Below, piece after piece: positions 36,392-46,000 of a DNA stretch of 64,000 nucleotides. The stretch's first letter is position 1. Every line of letters begins with the position of its first letter. The position numbers and the translations under genes were made by a program. This DNA comes from Paraktedonobacter carboxidivorans (lineage in GTDB: Bacteria > Chloroflexota > Ktedonobacteria > Ktedonobacterales > Ktedonobacteraceae): the NCBI GenBank assembly GCA_041156125.1, contig JBEVTI010000017.1, positions 40,459-104,458 on the forward strand. Reading direction: 5' to 3'. The notes under the pieces were generated by a model. It worked only from the letters and a program-made list of their open reading frames with translations. It was not told where the DNA came from and made no database searches.

Positions 36392-36420
36392 ACTATACTA
36401 TAGCCTGAGGGAATTGTCAA
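36392..36420 (-). promoter_or_regulatory. Sigma-70-type promoter of the tRNA-Gly/tRNA-Cys unit
   Basis: On the minus strand, TTGACA (36415-36420) and TATAGT (36392-36397) are 17 bases apart. The expected start is about 45 bases before tRNA-Gly. Confidence 0.8.
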
Positions 36421-36489
36421 CAGGTTTTGAGAGGAATTTTCTCCCACAGGGATGCTCTAGCCTTTCATCTATAAACTTCTCGTAACTTG

Positions 36490-38958
36490 TCACGACACCT
36501 CAAAGCCCCGGTCGCGCAACAAGGCTATAACATGCTCAAGATGCTCTGGTTCAACGCGCACCAGGCGCTTCTCAGCCGGGACAGCGTCGCCGAGCAGTGG
36601 ACCAATCTCTTCATCAGCGAGAATATCTTGCAGAGCCTGGCTAGAGAGGCTAAGTAAGGGCGCAGACTCAATATGCATGGCGGGCGCTTCGCTGTAGCCA
36701 CTGCCCCAGAGTTTGAGACGTAGCAGAAATGAGCCGGGCACGCCGGCGACGCAATATTGTTGCAGGAAGCGAATAATCTGCTGAAGTTCGAGGCCCGCGT
36801 TCAGAGCCTGCTGGAGAGAGAGAGGAGTGATTCTGCGCCATTCACTGGCAGCGCCGAGTGCGGCATTCTCAGAGGGAAGCTGCGCTTCTGCCGCCTGGGT
36901 AAAGCGCTCCAATTCAGTCGCCAGGTAAAGATTGGTCAACGGATAGCGCGGTTGGAGCAAACCTGTGGGCAAAAGATACCACTGGGCCTCATGGGACGGC
37001 AGGGTTGCGCTGGTTAAAACATCCTGATAACGCGTAGCTGAAGCCTGCACTGGCAGATAATCACGCTGCCAGAGGAGATCCTGCAAGTGTTCGAGTTGCG
37101 CGGTAGCCACTTCAGCCAGAGTGGGAGCCAGCCGGCGCAGCAGCCAGGGACGTGCCTCGTGATCCTCGAACAGCGTATCCAGCAGGGCAGGATCATCGAC
37201 CTCCAGCAAGGTTGTCGCGCGCCAGAGTTCAACGCGCCGGGCCTGACGCTCCCACTCCTGGAGCGAATAGCGCACATTTTGCGGAATAGAACCACCCGTC
37301 GCCTGTTCTAAAATCTGCTGAATGCCTTCGGCTGTCAGACCAAGCTGAACTGCATGAGTTACGCTGGCCTTGCTCAGATGATACTGGGCGATATGCTCAA
37401 GGCGCACACGTTCAGCGAAACGGTCAAGATCGAGCAACAATGCTTCGGAGACAGGAGCCAGGGCTACCAGATCAAAATTCGGCTGGACCACCAGACGTCC
37501 CCAGATTTCCTCAACAGCTTCTGGCGGATTTGGAGAGGCTAGCAAGCTTGCTCCCTGCGCCAGACAAAACGCGTCAGCGTGCTCATTGTCGCCCTCCTCT
37601 ACCACACCCAGCCAGACTAGCGGCTTGCTGACAAGCGTACGGATGAAGCCACCTTCCACCACATGCCAGCCTTCGCGGTGAGTCAGCCAGCCACGGCGCA
37701 GGCGAAAATTCCAACCATAGGGATTGCTACCCAGTGTATAGCGCTCGGCTCGCAGGCCATACTGGCGCGGGAAGAGCAGATAAGGAATATGCAGCTTCAT
37801 ACGCGCAATAAAGGTCGGCAACGCATGCCAGGTCGCTGGTGCGGCCTGGAAAACGTGCTCTACAACGAGTTGACGCGAGCGCACTGCCTCCTCGTGTGCC
37901 TGATCAAGAGGAGCCGGCCCTGGCTGGGCCACCACATTCGCCACAAAAGCCAGTTCGTTCCAGAAGGGCGTTTCCAGCCAGAGCTGAAAACAGCGCCAGG
38001 CGCGCTCGGAGAGCGGCAACATGAAAAAATCCTGGGCCGGGGCTGCGCGCAGCGTTCCCTGGCGCTCAAATAACAGGCCTAATTTCAGCAACAGCAAGCG
38101 CAAAAAGAGCAGATAAGGCGCGTCATTCTCAGTATGAATCTGCTCAGTACTCAGAGGTTCCCAGAAATGGCTAAACGTGGCCATCTGTTCAAGTACCTGG
38201 CGCAAGGCCGTACGCGAGAGTAAATGGCTGTTCACCAGCGGCAATCCATCGCGCGCGCGCGCCACCAGCGACCAGTACAGATAAAGCGAGCGCTGCAAAA
38301 TACGCATCCCTTCACCAGGTAACACAGGCTGCTGCGCGTCTTCTGGTGCGGGTAGTTGATCCAGACCCCACTCCTGGCTGGCAAGCTCCACAATTGTCTG
38401 CGGAACGATTAGCACGCCATCATAGACACCACTGGAATAGTCGCGACCCACAAAGTTGGTCTGTTTTCCCCAGAAGAGCAGGCCGTTTAGCAGTAAATGG
38501 TGTAAAGCCAGTTCAAATGCCCCATGAGGGTGAGGAGTTGGATAGAGAGAGGGGGCATTGGCAAGATACCTGGGTGTGGACAAAGGAGATGGATGAGTGA
38601 TCGAGGCCACACTGCCGCTTTTTTCTGGCGCGGATGTCTGGGCAAAGGCGAAGGGAGAGCCAGGAGCATTCAGGTAGAGAGCCATGTCACGACTATTCGC
38701 CCGCCCACCACAGGCCACCAGTTCGCGCAAAACGCAGGACTCCGCTTCACTCAATGCACGCAACACGTCTTGACAAGCCTGGTCCTCAAAAAGATAGGCG
38801 GCAATCTCTCCCAAATTCTGGGAAGCCACGTCGGGCATGTCCTCCATACTCTGACCGTTGGCAGACTGAATGGCCAGGCGCGTTTTCATAACCACCTGTA
38901 AATGATACTGTGGAACCGTCTGTAGCAAATGCAAATCGCTCTGTTGCATGGCGCTCAA
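36490..38958 (-). CDS. Helicase-associated (Helicase_C_3-like) domain protein without motor
   Basis: An 822-residue protein. The recognisable part is near 490-600 (GRLVVQPNFDLVALAPVSEA, FAERVRLEHIAQYHLSKAS), the helicase-associated XPB/Ssl2-like domain that usually sits beside, or is fused to, a superfamily 2 helicase. There is no Walker A, DEAD/H box or helicase motif VI anywhere. The N-terminal 350 residues are helical and Leu-rich, like winged-helix repeats. A DNA- or RNA-binding role is plausible but unproved. Its start overlaps the previous gene by four bases (ATGA). Confidence 0.7.
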   Translation of the reverse strand: MSAMQQSDLHLLQTVPQYHLQVVMKTRLAIQSANGQSMEDMPDVASQNLGEIAAYLFEDQACQDVLRALSEAESCVLRELVACGGRANSRDMALYLNAPGSPFAFAQTSAPEKSGSVASITHPSPLSTPRYLANAPSLYPTPHPHGAFELALHHLLLNGLLFWGKQTNFVGRDYSSGVYDGVLIVPQTIVELASQEWGLDQLPAPEDAQQPVLPGEGMRILQRSLYLYWSLVARARDGLPLVNSHLLSRTALRQVLEQMATFSHFWEPLSTEQIHTENDAPYLLFLRLLLLKLGLLFERQGTLRAAPAQDFFMLPLSERAWRCFQLWLETPFWNELAFVANVVAQPGPAPLDQAHEEAVRSRQLVVEHVFQAAPATWHALPTFIARMKLHIPYLLFPRQYGLRAERYTLGSNPYGWNFRLRRGWLTHREGWHVVEGGFIRTLVSKPLVWLGVVEEGDNEHADAFCLAQGASLLASPNPPEAVEEIWGRLVVQPNFDLVALAPVSEALLLDLDRFAERVRLEHIAQYHLSKASVTHAVQLGLTAEGIQQILEQATGGSIPQNVRYSLQEWERQARRVELWRATTLLEVDDPALLDTLFEDHEARPWLLRRLAPTLAEVATAQLEHLQDLLWQRDYLPVQASATRYQDVLTSATLPSHEAQWYLLPTGLLQPRYPLTNLYLATELERFTQAAEAQLPSENAALGAASEWRRITPLSLQQALNAGLELQQIIRFLQQYCVAGVPGSFLLRLKLWGSGYSEAPAMHIESAPLLSLSSQALQDILADEEIGPLLGDAVPAEKRLVRVEPEHLEHVIALLRDRGFEVS

Positions 38959-41381
38959 CCCTCTTCATGCAGGAGTGGCACCTGCCCGCGTCGTTTCAGC
39001 TCCTCCAGCAATCGCTCTATACCCTGCTTTTTCAGTAGAAGCAGAGTCGGCTGGACCGGACGAATAGTCTGCTCATCCAATGATGTAATAGCCGCCAGAT
39101 GTTGCATTACCGAGCTATCAGCCGTTTGAAGCAGTGAAACATCGCTATAGAGGCGCACTCGTCCATAGTTGGCAATGCGACGCTCAAGACTCGTCAGCAA
39201 TTTGCGCAACTCCTCCTCTGTCCCCGGCGTAGAGGCGCCAGCCAGCATCTCCAGCAATTCGCCAGGATCATATCCCCGCTCAATTGCCAGGCTTAAAGTG
39301 CGTGCCGTCAGACAATATGCAAGCTGTTCATCGCGCACACCTCTATTTTCAGCGAAACGTTCCACACAGGCTATCAGTGGCCAGTTGGCGGACTGGCAGG
39401 AAATCAAGATATGCCCCTCGGGCGAAACAGTTAACGTCTGCGCGACCGCTATAGCCTGCTCTTGGCCAACAGAGAGAGAGAGCGGGTGACCATGAAAGAG
39501 AAAATCGGCTACAGGAGTCAAACGAAAGGCCAGCAACTGCTCGCTCGGCGAGAGGGCCAGATCACAAAGTCCCCACCAGTGCAAAGGCCCCTGGAGCAGA
39601 TAGGCCAGGTAGCGCCCTTCCGCGCGCAACCAATCGGCGAGTTGAGTAGGATGCAATGGGCGCCCTTCCTCCTGCTCAATCCACCAGTGGGGCGAAGGAA
39701 AGAGCCGCTGACGCCGCTGGAGAAAGGTCGGACGCAGACGATAGACAAAACGCGCAAAAGCTGAGAAGTTCACCCATTCACCTGACGGAACTTGCGCCAG
39801 TAGCGCGAGCAAATCCTGGCGCGCCTCGTTATTCTCCTGCTCTAGCTCACCACGCCTCAGGTCAGGTTGATTGAGGGGTGTAGCCCGGCAACGCACGCGC
39901 AGCACATGCTCAGACAACTCGTAAAGTTCGACATACGAGGGCTGATTTAACCAGCGGGTGAACAGATCGTATAGAGCATCATTACGTGCGGGACCAAGCA
40001 AGAGTTTGGATGCCTCCGCTAATGCGCTCAAATGCGTCTGCCAGTTCTCTTCTTTATAAAGAATATTCGTCAGGCGCAGCAAACGCACAACGAAACGCAA
40101 ATAAGCAGGCGGGCGCGAACTAGTCGCCTGGGCAGCCTCTAGCAACGCTGGAGTTGGCTGATCCTCAGGGGGCGGCAAAGCCAGCGATCCATCAACGGGC
40201 GCGCGATCTGAAAAGAGCGAGCCGCCGCGAGACGGACGCTTTTCCAGCGGGTCGAGTGGAAAACCATGCAATACACGTGCCACAAGCAACAAATCACTCA
40301 GTAGTGCATATGGCTCGGCCATTTGTAGCGTTGGCAGTGAGGGATTTGCACCCTTGCCATAGGGCACCTCGACATTAAAAGGCGTGACTGGTAACGCCAC
40401 ATGCAAGGCTTCACGCACCTCCTGAGGAATGTACCAGCTAATATCCAGGGGTGCCAGGCCAAGTTGAAAACGCTGTTGCAGTGAATGGTTAAAGCTGGTA
40501 CGCACGATCAACAGTTTCGCCTGCAAAGCCACCAGCAAATCTTGTAATGTTCCAGTATTACCCAAAGAAAAACGCTCGAAGAGACCGCGCAGATCCTCGT
40601 CGCTCATTGAGCCACCAGCTAGAGCAAAGGCCGCTAACAACTGACGCTGTGGTTTTTCCAGCGCGCTCACCACCCGCCGAATGGCTTCAGGCTGACGTAA
40701 TGTCTCAATCATCGTCTCCGTCAGTTGTTGCTTGCTCAACCCGGTTTGCGTGACACCATATTCGCGCGACAATGCACGCAATTCGCTCAAGCCAAATTGC
40801 GTCAGCGTTTCGCTAATCGTATTCACTGCCTGGTGCCTGGATGGCAGGGGACTATAGCGGGAGGCCACTGGCACTAACGGCTCATGAGATAGTGGTTCCG
40901 CGGAAGCTGATAGATCTTTGGTCACGCCATGCCCTTTGTCAGATATAACTGGGAAGCCCTCAGTCTGAACAAGAGACGAAATAAACGTATAGGAATGGGT
41001 CACCCATTGGTAGAGGAGGGCAGTTGCATGCACACAAATAAGAGCGGCCTTTTGCTCACAAGAACACACAACCTCACACTCAAGGCTGTTCGACACTTCC
41101 ACCTCTACCTCAAATTGCTGCTTAGCAGAGAGGGAAGGGACAGTGCCCGATGGACCCTGCCCATCCGTTTGTTGCTCACCAATCACGTAACCATTCTCGG
41201 CTGGGTGTAACATATCAGGTATCGTCACCACTCCTGAGAGGCGCGCTCCCTGCCGTTTGGTCGTTGAAACATGCCCGCTACGGCAATACTCTTGTCCCAG
41301 AGACGCGTTAGCCAGCCCCGCCAGGCTAACAATATCAGCCTCACGCAAGCGTTGTAACACACCAGGCACAACATCATCCAT
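38955..41381 (-). CDS. SWIM zinc-finger protein with helicase-associated domain
   Basis: An 808-residue protein. Residues 1-130 form a SWIM zinc finger: EYCRSGHV early, then C106-x-C108-x7-C116-x-H118. A SAP-like helical segment follows (about 190-235, ISETLTQFGLSELRALSRE). Near 660-740 there is a helicase-associated domain similar to that in the downstream gene (GHILISCQSANWPLIACVE, FAENRGVRDEQLAYCLTART). No helicase motor motifs are present. SWIM fingers bind DNA or proteins. Together with the overlapping downstream gene it forms a two-gene unit whose function I cannot assign; no XPB-type helicase is nearby. Confidence 0.72.
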   Translation of the reverse strand: MDDVVPGVLQRLREADIVSLAGLANASLGQEYCRSGHVSTTKRQGARLSGVVTIPDMLHPAENGYVIGEQQTDGQGPSGTVPSLSAKQQFEVEVEVSNSLECEVVCSCEQKAALICVHATALLYQWVTHSYTFISSLVQTEGFPVISDKGHGVTKDLSASAEPLSHEPLVPVASRYSPLPSRHQAVNTISETLTQFGLSELRALSREYGVTQTGLSKQQLTETMIETLRQPEAIRRVVSALEKPQRQLLAAFALAGGSMSDEDLRGLFERFSLGNTGTLQDLLVALQAKLLIVRTSFNHSLQQRFQLGLAPLDISWYIPQEVREALHVALPVTPFNVEVPYGKGANPSLPTLQMAEPYALLSDLLLVARVLHGFPLDPLEKRPSRGGSLFSDRAPVDGSLALPPPEDQPTPALLEAAQATSSRPPAYLRFVVRLLRLTNILYKEENWQTHLSALAEASKLLLGPARNDALYDLFTRWLNQPSYVELYELSEHVLRVRCRATPLNQPDLRRGELEQENNEARQDLLALLAQVPSGEWVNFSAFARFVYRLRPTFLQRRQRLFPSPHWWIEQEEGRPLHPTQLADWLRAEGRYLAYLLQGPLHWWGLCDLALSPSEQLLAFRLTPVADFLFHGHPLSLSVGQEQAIAVAQTLTVSPEGHILISCQSANWPLIACVERFAENRGVRDEQLAYCLTARTLSLAIERGYDPGELLEMLAGASTPGTEEELRKLLTSLERRIANYGRVRLYSDVSLLQTADSSVMQHLAAITSLDEQTIRPVQPTLLLLKKQGIERLLEELKRRGQVPLLHEEG

Positions 41382-41669
41382 ACCTAATTACCCACGTCTA
41401 AACACATCTATCACTAAGAATTTTGACTATCATAGCACGAAGCAGCACGAACGGTCAAACGTCACTACCAGATTGGCATGACCGGACCTCTTCAAAGACT
41501 CCCATAGCAATACTGCTACGTATCAATAAATAGAACGAAGCAAATTCAAGAAAAAGTGGTTATCACTTAATTCAGGTGCTGTATAGAGGCGGGCTATCTT
41601 GAAAAGGAGAGCAAAGCAGCCATATAATATATCAGCAATACGAATTCCGCTTCATTAGGAGATATGTTT

Positions 41670-42008
41670 ATGCAAAACCAAACTACTGTGCCGGCAGCGC
41701 AGCCAGCAATTGAACACCGCGAAGCCTATGGAACAGCGAAAACAGAGAACCTGAGCGACTCAGGCTGGTGGCGCATTCTTCTGCCTCTGGTTGTGTTTGG
41801 AGGTAGCCTGGCTCTACTTGTTATTCCACTGATATTTCTTGTTCCTTTACTCATCAAATCGTTTGATCCAGCTTACGCGGCAAACGTTCAGCACACTCCG
41901 CTGACCTGGCTCTGGATTGTGATGATTTTGCTAATCGTTGGCCTGGACTCCGTTATTATTCGCGGTCTGGTCAAAGTATTTTTCTCCCAGAGTGAGAATT
42001 ATCGTTAG
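41670..42008 (+). CDS. Small two-helix membrane protein, unknown
   Basis: A 112-residue protein with a polar N-terminus (1-35) and two hydrophobic helices (about 37-60 and 80-102). I do not recognise the family; the end resembles small cytoplasmic-membrane subunits. The ATG at 41670 has AGGAG 8 bases upstream, better than the ATG at 41664. It stands alone and is convergent with ogt. Confidence 0.6.
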   Translation: MQNQTTVPAAQPAIEHREAYGTAKTENLSDSGWWRILLPLVVFGGSLALLVIPLIFLVPLLIKSFDPAYAANVQHTPLTWLWIVMILLIVGLDSVIIRGLVKVFFSQSENYR

Positions 42009-42096
42009 CTGCAGCCACGCGCCAGAAAAGCAAAGATGCATAAGCGATGCCAGATTTTGTAAAATCTGGCAAAAAAACGTCCCACCTGGAGAGAAA

Positions 42097-42158
42097 AAGG
42101 TGGAGCAGAGTGTTTTGCGGGCGCGTGCACGCGCCCGCAAAACACTCTGCTCCACCTT
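42097..42158. terminator. Loopless 62-bp perfect palindrome
   Basis: Arms 42097-42127 and 42128-42158 are exact complements with the centre at GTG|CAC, so no loop is left. It lies between convergent genes (small membrane protein and ogt). A second small hairpin (42049-42070, 10 bp) is just upstream. It may act as a bidirectional terminator, a cruciform, or a protein site. Confidence 0.7.
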
Positions 42159-42271
42159 AAACCTTTACCGCGCCACCCCACCCGGCTGAGAAGAGAGCTT
42201 TGCCTACAGCAGAAGAAGAGTCCAAAGCACGTTTCCTCCTGCCGAAAAGCCAGGGATGGACACTTATGTTT

Positions 42272-42823
42272 TCACCGTGGAAGAGTCGCATCTTCTAAAG
42301 CCAGTAACCACTGCTTCATAGGCAGCCCACCACCATAACCTGTCAATGTGCCATTGCTGCCAATTACGCGATGGCAGGGCACTATGACTGCTACTGGATT
42401 AGCTCCGTTGGCCGCGCCGACCGCGCGCACGGCCTGGGGACGAGCTATCGCGCTGGCAATCTGGCTATATGTACGCGTCTGGCCGTAAGGGATACGATAG
42501 AGTTCTTCCCAGACAGCTACCTGGAACGCGGTGCCATACAGATCGAGCGGGCATGAGAATTGGACAGGCTCTCCCGCGAAATAACGGCACAGTTGCTCCA
42601 TAGCCTGCTGCAATGGCTCAACCGTCTCGGCTTCAATCAATTGCGCGATCAGCAAACGACGCTCCAGCCAGGCCAGACCAGCCTCCCGGCTAGTTCCCGG
42701 TGTGCCAGTCCAGCACACGCCCTTCTCCGTAGCAATCACAGTGCATACGCCTTGCACACTGGCAATACTGCTCCAATAAAGCGATTTTGCCGGCGTCTTC
42801 GTTTTCGCAACAACAAACATCAT
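42272..42823 (-). CDS. ogt: Methylated-DNA--protein-cysteine methyltransferase
   Basis: A 183-residue O6-alkylguanine repair protein. The C-terminal domain has IPYGQTRTYSQIA and the acceptor PCHRVIGSNG with Cys150. It moves the alkyl group from guanine onto itself and is used once. The N-terminal domain lacks the zinc site of Ada. AAAGGGG precedes two tandem ATGs (42823, 42820). Downstream of the pterin dehydratase gene, 109 bp away. Confidence 0.93.
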   Translation of the reverse strand: MMFVVAKTKTPAKSLYWSSIASVQGVCTVIATEKGVCWTGTPGTSREAGLAWLERRLLIAQLIEAETVEPLQQAMEQLCRYFAGEPVQFSCPLDLYGTAFQVAVWEELYRIPYGQTRTYSQIASAIARPQAVRAVGAANGANPVAVIVPCHRVIGSNGTLTGYGGGLPMKQWLLALEDATLPR

Positions 42824-42932
42824 AACCCCTTTGTTCTCTCTTTGCTTGCCTTACCTGAGCTTTGCACAGAGCCTCATCGTAAAACCACAACTATTTTCTA
42901 CCTGATCCGACAGCGAGCAACTCTCCTACCAA

Positions 42933-43289
42933 TTAGCGTGCGCCGCTTGCCTGCTGAAAGGCCTCGTCAGTTTTGTATGCCATCACAAAGTCGTTTTTAT
43001 GCAATCCTCCGATAGAATGGGTCCACCATGTGACCGTCACTTTACCCCATTCAGTCAGCAGAGCCGGATGATGCCCTTCCTGTTCAGCCAATGCACCAAC
43101 CTGATTGGTAAAGGCCAGAGCACACACAAAATTGCGCAAGGCAAAGATTTTCGTAAGACGCTTCACACCATCCACTTCGGCCACCTGCCAACCTGAAATC
43201 TGAGACAGGTAGCCGGCAATCTCGGCAGCATTTGCTGGTGCCACACCTCCTTCACACGGTATACAACGCGCCTGTTGCAGCTCATCCAT
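42933..43289 (-). CDS. 4a-hydroxytetrahydrobiopterin dehydratase
   Basis: A 118-residue pterin dehydratase. The active site EGHHPALL (about 70-77) and WWTHSIGGLHKNDFVMA are intact. It dehydrates the carbinolamine formed by aromatic amino acid hydroxylases, and some members also work in molybdopterin-like pathways. No hydroxylase is nearby. It has the same orientation as ogt. Confidence 0.92.
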   Translation of the reverse strand: MDELQQARCIPCEGGVAPANAAEIAGYLSQISGWQVAEVDGVKRLTKIFALRNFVCALAFTNQVGALAEQEGHHPALLTEWGKVTVTWWTHSIGGLHKNDFVMAYKTDEAFQQASGAR

Positions 43290-43688
43290 AGTGGCCTCTC
43301 TTTCCTTATTCCAAAGATGTAACTGATTCTAAACTTATTTAGTTATATTTGCCTGCTATCCTGCTTGTCAAGAGCCTCTCTTGCAGCTGGAGGAGGGCTG
43401 AAAGCGACCTTTATGCGGCCCACAGCTACACTAGAGATAGCTCAGGCCGCGTTTTCTAAGAAAGAAAGGCTCTTATAAACTGTAGGGGCGAAACTGCGGC
43501 CTCTGGCGGCAAAGCCGCCGAACTATCGGAGAAGAGGTTGAGTGGAGTTTTGCAACATAAGCTGGCTGCATGCCTGAATGGCAGTTTTACCCCGCCGTCG
43601 TAAAAGACTTGAAATTTTGTTCGATATAAGCTATTCTTGTAGAGTGATCTACTATGAAAAATAGCGTGACCAATAAAAGGAGGCATCT
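43290..43688. other. 399-bp divergent intergenic region
   Basis: It lies between the pterin dehydratase (-) and VOC (+) genes. It holds a perfect 6-bp GC hairpin at 43505-43519, set inside weak inverted repeats (43485-43497 and 43581-43593, 11 of 13 matching). No gene is seen. AATAAAAGGAGG is the ribosome site of the VOC gene. Confidence 0.4.
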
Positions 43689-44060
43689 ATGTTCACAAAA
43701 ATTGGTACTATCAATGTGGCTGTTAGCGATCAAGACAAAGCTCTCGATTTTTATGTTAATAAGCTTGGCTTTGAGAAAATCGACGATCAGCCTATGAGCG
43801 AAACCGAGCGCTGGATCGAAATTGCTCCTCCCGGAGCACAGACCCATATCATGCTTGGCCTGCGCGGGCAGAGCGGCGGCGACAAGACTGGCTTCACTGG
43901 CTATGTCTTGCATACTGACAAGATAGAGGAAACCTGTGCAACGCTCAAAGCTCGTGGTATCAATATTTCCCAGGAATTGAGTACCGAACCCTGGGGCAAA
44001 TGGGCGCAGTTCACCGACCTTGACGGCAACGAATTCGGCATCTGGGCACCTGCCTGGTAA
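43689..44060 (+). CDS. VOC (glyoxalase/bleomycin-resistance fold) protein
   Basis: A 123-residue single VOC unit. It begins IGTINVAVSDQDKALDFY and ends FTDLDGNEFGIW, with the typical metal-ligand Glu. The fold serves glyoxalase I, dioxygenases and antibiotic-binding proteins, so activity is open. AAAGGAGG lies 7 bases before the ATG. It stands alone. Confidence 0.88.
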   Translation: MFTKIGTINVAVSDQDKALDFYVNKLGFEKIDDQPMSETERWIEIAPPGAQTHIMLGLRGQSGGDKTGFTGYVLHTDKIEETCATLKARGINISQELSTEPWGKWAQFTDLDGNEFGIWAPAW

Positions 44061-44111
44061 ATCCCTTTCTCAGCAAATCATAGCGTTAATGTTTCTCTCT
44101 GCTGAAGTATT

Positions 44112-44173
44112 TTTTGCTGCTGGTCAGACATCCATGATTTTGGAAAATCGTGGATGTCTGACCAGCAGCAAAA
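44112..44173. terminator. Long hairpin (30-bp stem, 2-nt loop)
   Basis: Arms 44112-44141 and 44144-44173 pair over 30 bases with a single G-U-type mismatch. It follows the VOC gene and precedes the UbiA gene, both on the plus strand. Confidence 0.75.
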
Positions 44174-44296
44174 CATTTACCCAATATGTGATAATATATG
44201 TGAGCACTTCAGAATTGTTTCCTCTCCTGGTCAGGAGCTTATTAAGAGTACATGCCGGGATGCTCTCAGGCAGCCTTTAAAGGATACGCAAAGACA

Positions 44297-45178
44297 ATGG
44301 CTATACAGCAACCAGCCAAACGTTCATATGGAACGGTGTTTCTGGGTTTCCTGGCGCTCTGTCATCCTATACCTGTGCTCTTTCACCTGATTGCCATCAC
44401 GATCTTTGCTCTGCTGGCCGCGTGGCCACATCCTGTCTGGTCGGTCGTGCTGCTGATTGTTGGCGCACATACGGCCATGCAGATGGCAATCGCAATCTTG
44501 AACGATTATTGTGATCGCAAGACTGATGCTATAAGCAAGCCGAGCAAGCCTATTACACGAGGCCTGATCACGCCGCGCGAGGCTCTGATTGCTGGATGCT
44601 TGATGATTGTGATCATGGTTCTGCTCCTTTTGCCTCTGCCACCCCTGGCCGGCCTGCTTCTGTTGATCTACCTGGCTCTGGGTACAGCCTATAACCTGGG
44701 CCTTAAATCAACGCCTTTAAGTGGGATCGTCTTTGCCCTGGCCATGCCCTTGATTCCTCTCTACGCCTTTGCTGGAAACGGGCGTAACATCCCCTTTCTG
44801 ATCTGGCTGGTGCCCGCAGGCTTTCTGCTGGGCGTGGCGCTGAACCTGGCAAACTCGCTGCCAGATCTGGAGGAAGACGCAGCCGGCGGGGTCAGAACAC
44901 TGGCGGTAGTTCTGGGAGTTAAACGCTCGTTTCTGCTGGGCAATGCCCTGCTGATCCTGAGCGCGTTGTTAATTTTGACCTTACATCTGACTGGCATTCT
45001 GCATATCCAGCCCCTTGCACTAACTCTGACCCTCTTGCTAACCGCGCTTCTGCTGCTGGTGATCCTCTTTTCTACCGGTGCTGAGAAACCGCGCGCCACA
45101 CGCAAGCTCTACTTTTACCTGCTCACTCTGACCTGCATTGTGCTGGTTGGAGGCTGGTTTTTAGGTGCGCTAATCTAA
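44297..45178 (+). CDS. UbiA-family prenyltransferase
   Basis: A 293-residue, eight- to nine-helix membrane enzyme. The first Asp-rich motif is NDYCDRKTD (69-77) and the second DLEED (about 203-207). It attaches a prenyl chain to an aromatic or other acceptor, as in quinone, heme O or chlorophyll-type pathways. The acceptor is not identifiable, and no quinone biosynthesis gene is near. The start at 44297 has AAAGGA 12 bases upstream. The frame opens 15 codons earlier. Confidence 0.87.
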   Translation: MAIQQPAKRSYGTVFLGFLALCHPIPVLFHLIAITIFALLAAWPHPVWSVVLLIVGAHTAMQMAIAILNDYCDRKTDAISKPSKPITRGLITPREALIAGCLMIVIMVLLLLPLPPLAGLLLLIYLALGTAYNLGLKSTPLSGIVFALAMPLIPLYAFAGNGRNIPFLIWLVPAGFLLGVALNLANSLPDLEEDAAGGVRTLAVVLGVKRSFLLGNALLILSALLILTLHLTGILHIQPLALTLTLLLTALLLLVILFSTGAEKPRATRKLYFYLLTLTCIVLVGGWFLGALI

Positions 45179-45245
45179 GGTGATCACGCCTGACCATTGC
45201 AGTATAGGCAGCTTCTTATGAACACTGCTGGTCTATAGTATGGGT

Positions 45246-45281
45246 GAGCTTGTGCGCAAGCCTGGGCTTGCGCACAAGCTC
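45246..45281. terminator. 17-bp perfect hairpin between convergent genes
   Basis: Arms 45246-45262 and 45265-45281 with a 2-nt loop (4 nt if the last pair opens). It lies between the UbiA (+) and tautomerase (-) stops. Confidence 0.75.
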
Positions 45282-45389
45282 CATGCGCGAACCATACCCA
45301 AAGGAAAGCGTGCTACTTTCTCAGAGGGGTCCCTGAGCAAAGCCGCGAAGTAAGCTTCACTCAGGCAACAGGTTCACCTCCAGTGCATC

Positions 45390-45866
45390 TCAGGCTTGTG
45401 GAGGAGAGACTGGACCAACAATAAAGGCGCCGACTTCCCGCTGGGACCACATATTTCCATCGTAGCCCCAATCTTCATATGGAACCTCGTTGAAGACGCA
45501 GTAGAGGCGCAAAGGGCCAGCTGAATGATCAGGACGAGTCTCGGTAAAGATAGGATGGCCATCTATCTCAAAGACCGCGCGAGTCAATTCCTCAACCAGA
45601 CCACGCTTGCGCTCACTATTGAGTATTCCGGTCGGCACTGTGATGACTATGCGATACAGGGGATTAGCGGGATCACTGGCGCGACCGCCAACGGTCAAAG
45701 CATTGTCCTTCAGTTCGTGGAAAAGCACCCAGATATTCGCGATCAAGCGCGGATGACCGGGGAAGCCCTCCCATTTGGCAAGAATGGGTGCGAAACGTTC
45801 GCCAAGTTGCTGTTGCTGCCCTTCACTCAAGGCACCTTTGGAATACGTGAAATCAATAAGTGGCAT
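45390..45866 (-). CDS. Tautomerase-fold family protein
   Basis: A 158-residue protein that starts MPLIDFTYSKG; the Pro after the initiator Met would be the catalytic base of the 4-oxalocrotonate tautomerase superfamily. The rest (VRGGR-like region, FNEVPYEDWGYDG) fits larger tautomerase-like members. It would isomerise a keto-enol substrate; the substrate is unknown. AAGGAG lies 7-8 bases before the ATG at 45866. A 9-codon extension is open but would remove the N-terminal Pro, so it is rejected. Confidence 0.75.
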   Translation of the reverse strand: MPLIDFTYSKGALSEGQQQQLGERFAPILAKWEGFPGHPRLIANIWVLFHELKDNALTVGGRASDPANPLYRIVITVPTGILNSERKRGLVEELTRAVFEIDGHPIFTETRPDHSAGPLRLYCVFNEVPYEDWGYDGNMWSQREVGAFIVGPVSPPQA

Positions 45867-46000
45867 AAAGATACTCCTTTTCTTGCAGCACATTTTTTAT
45901 TTTTGTTCATCTCATACGCGTGCTTTTCTGCACACATCTGAGAGTATTGTGCTTCATACAATGAGACATGCTGGGAAAGCATATGTGACCGATTTCCGGC

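Noticed and set aside
36167..41381. Integrated genomic island at the tRNA genes
   Set aside because: There is no integrase, no repeated tRNA 3' end and no clear composition change.
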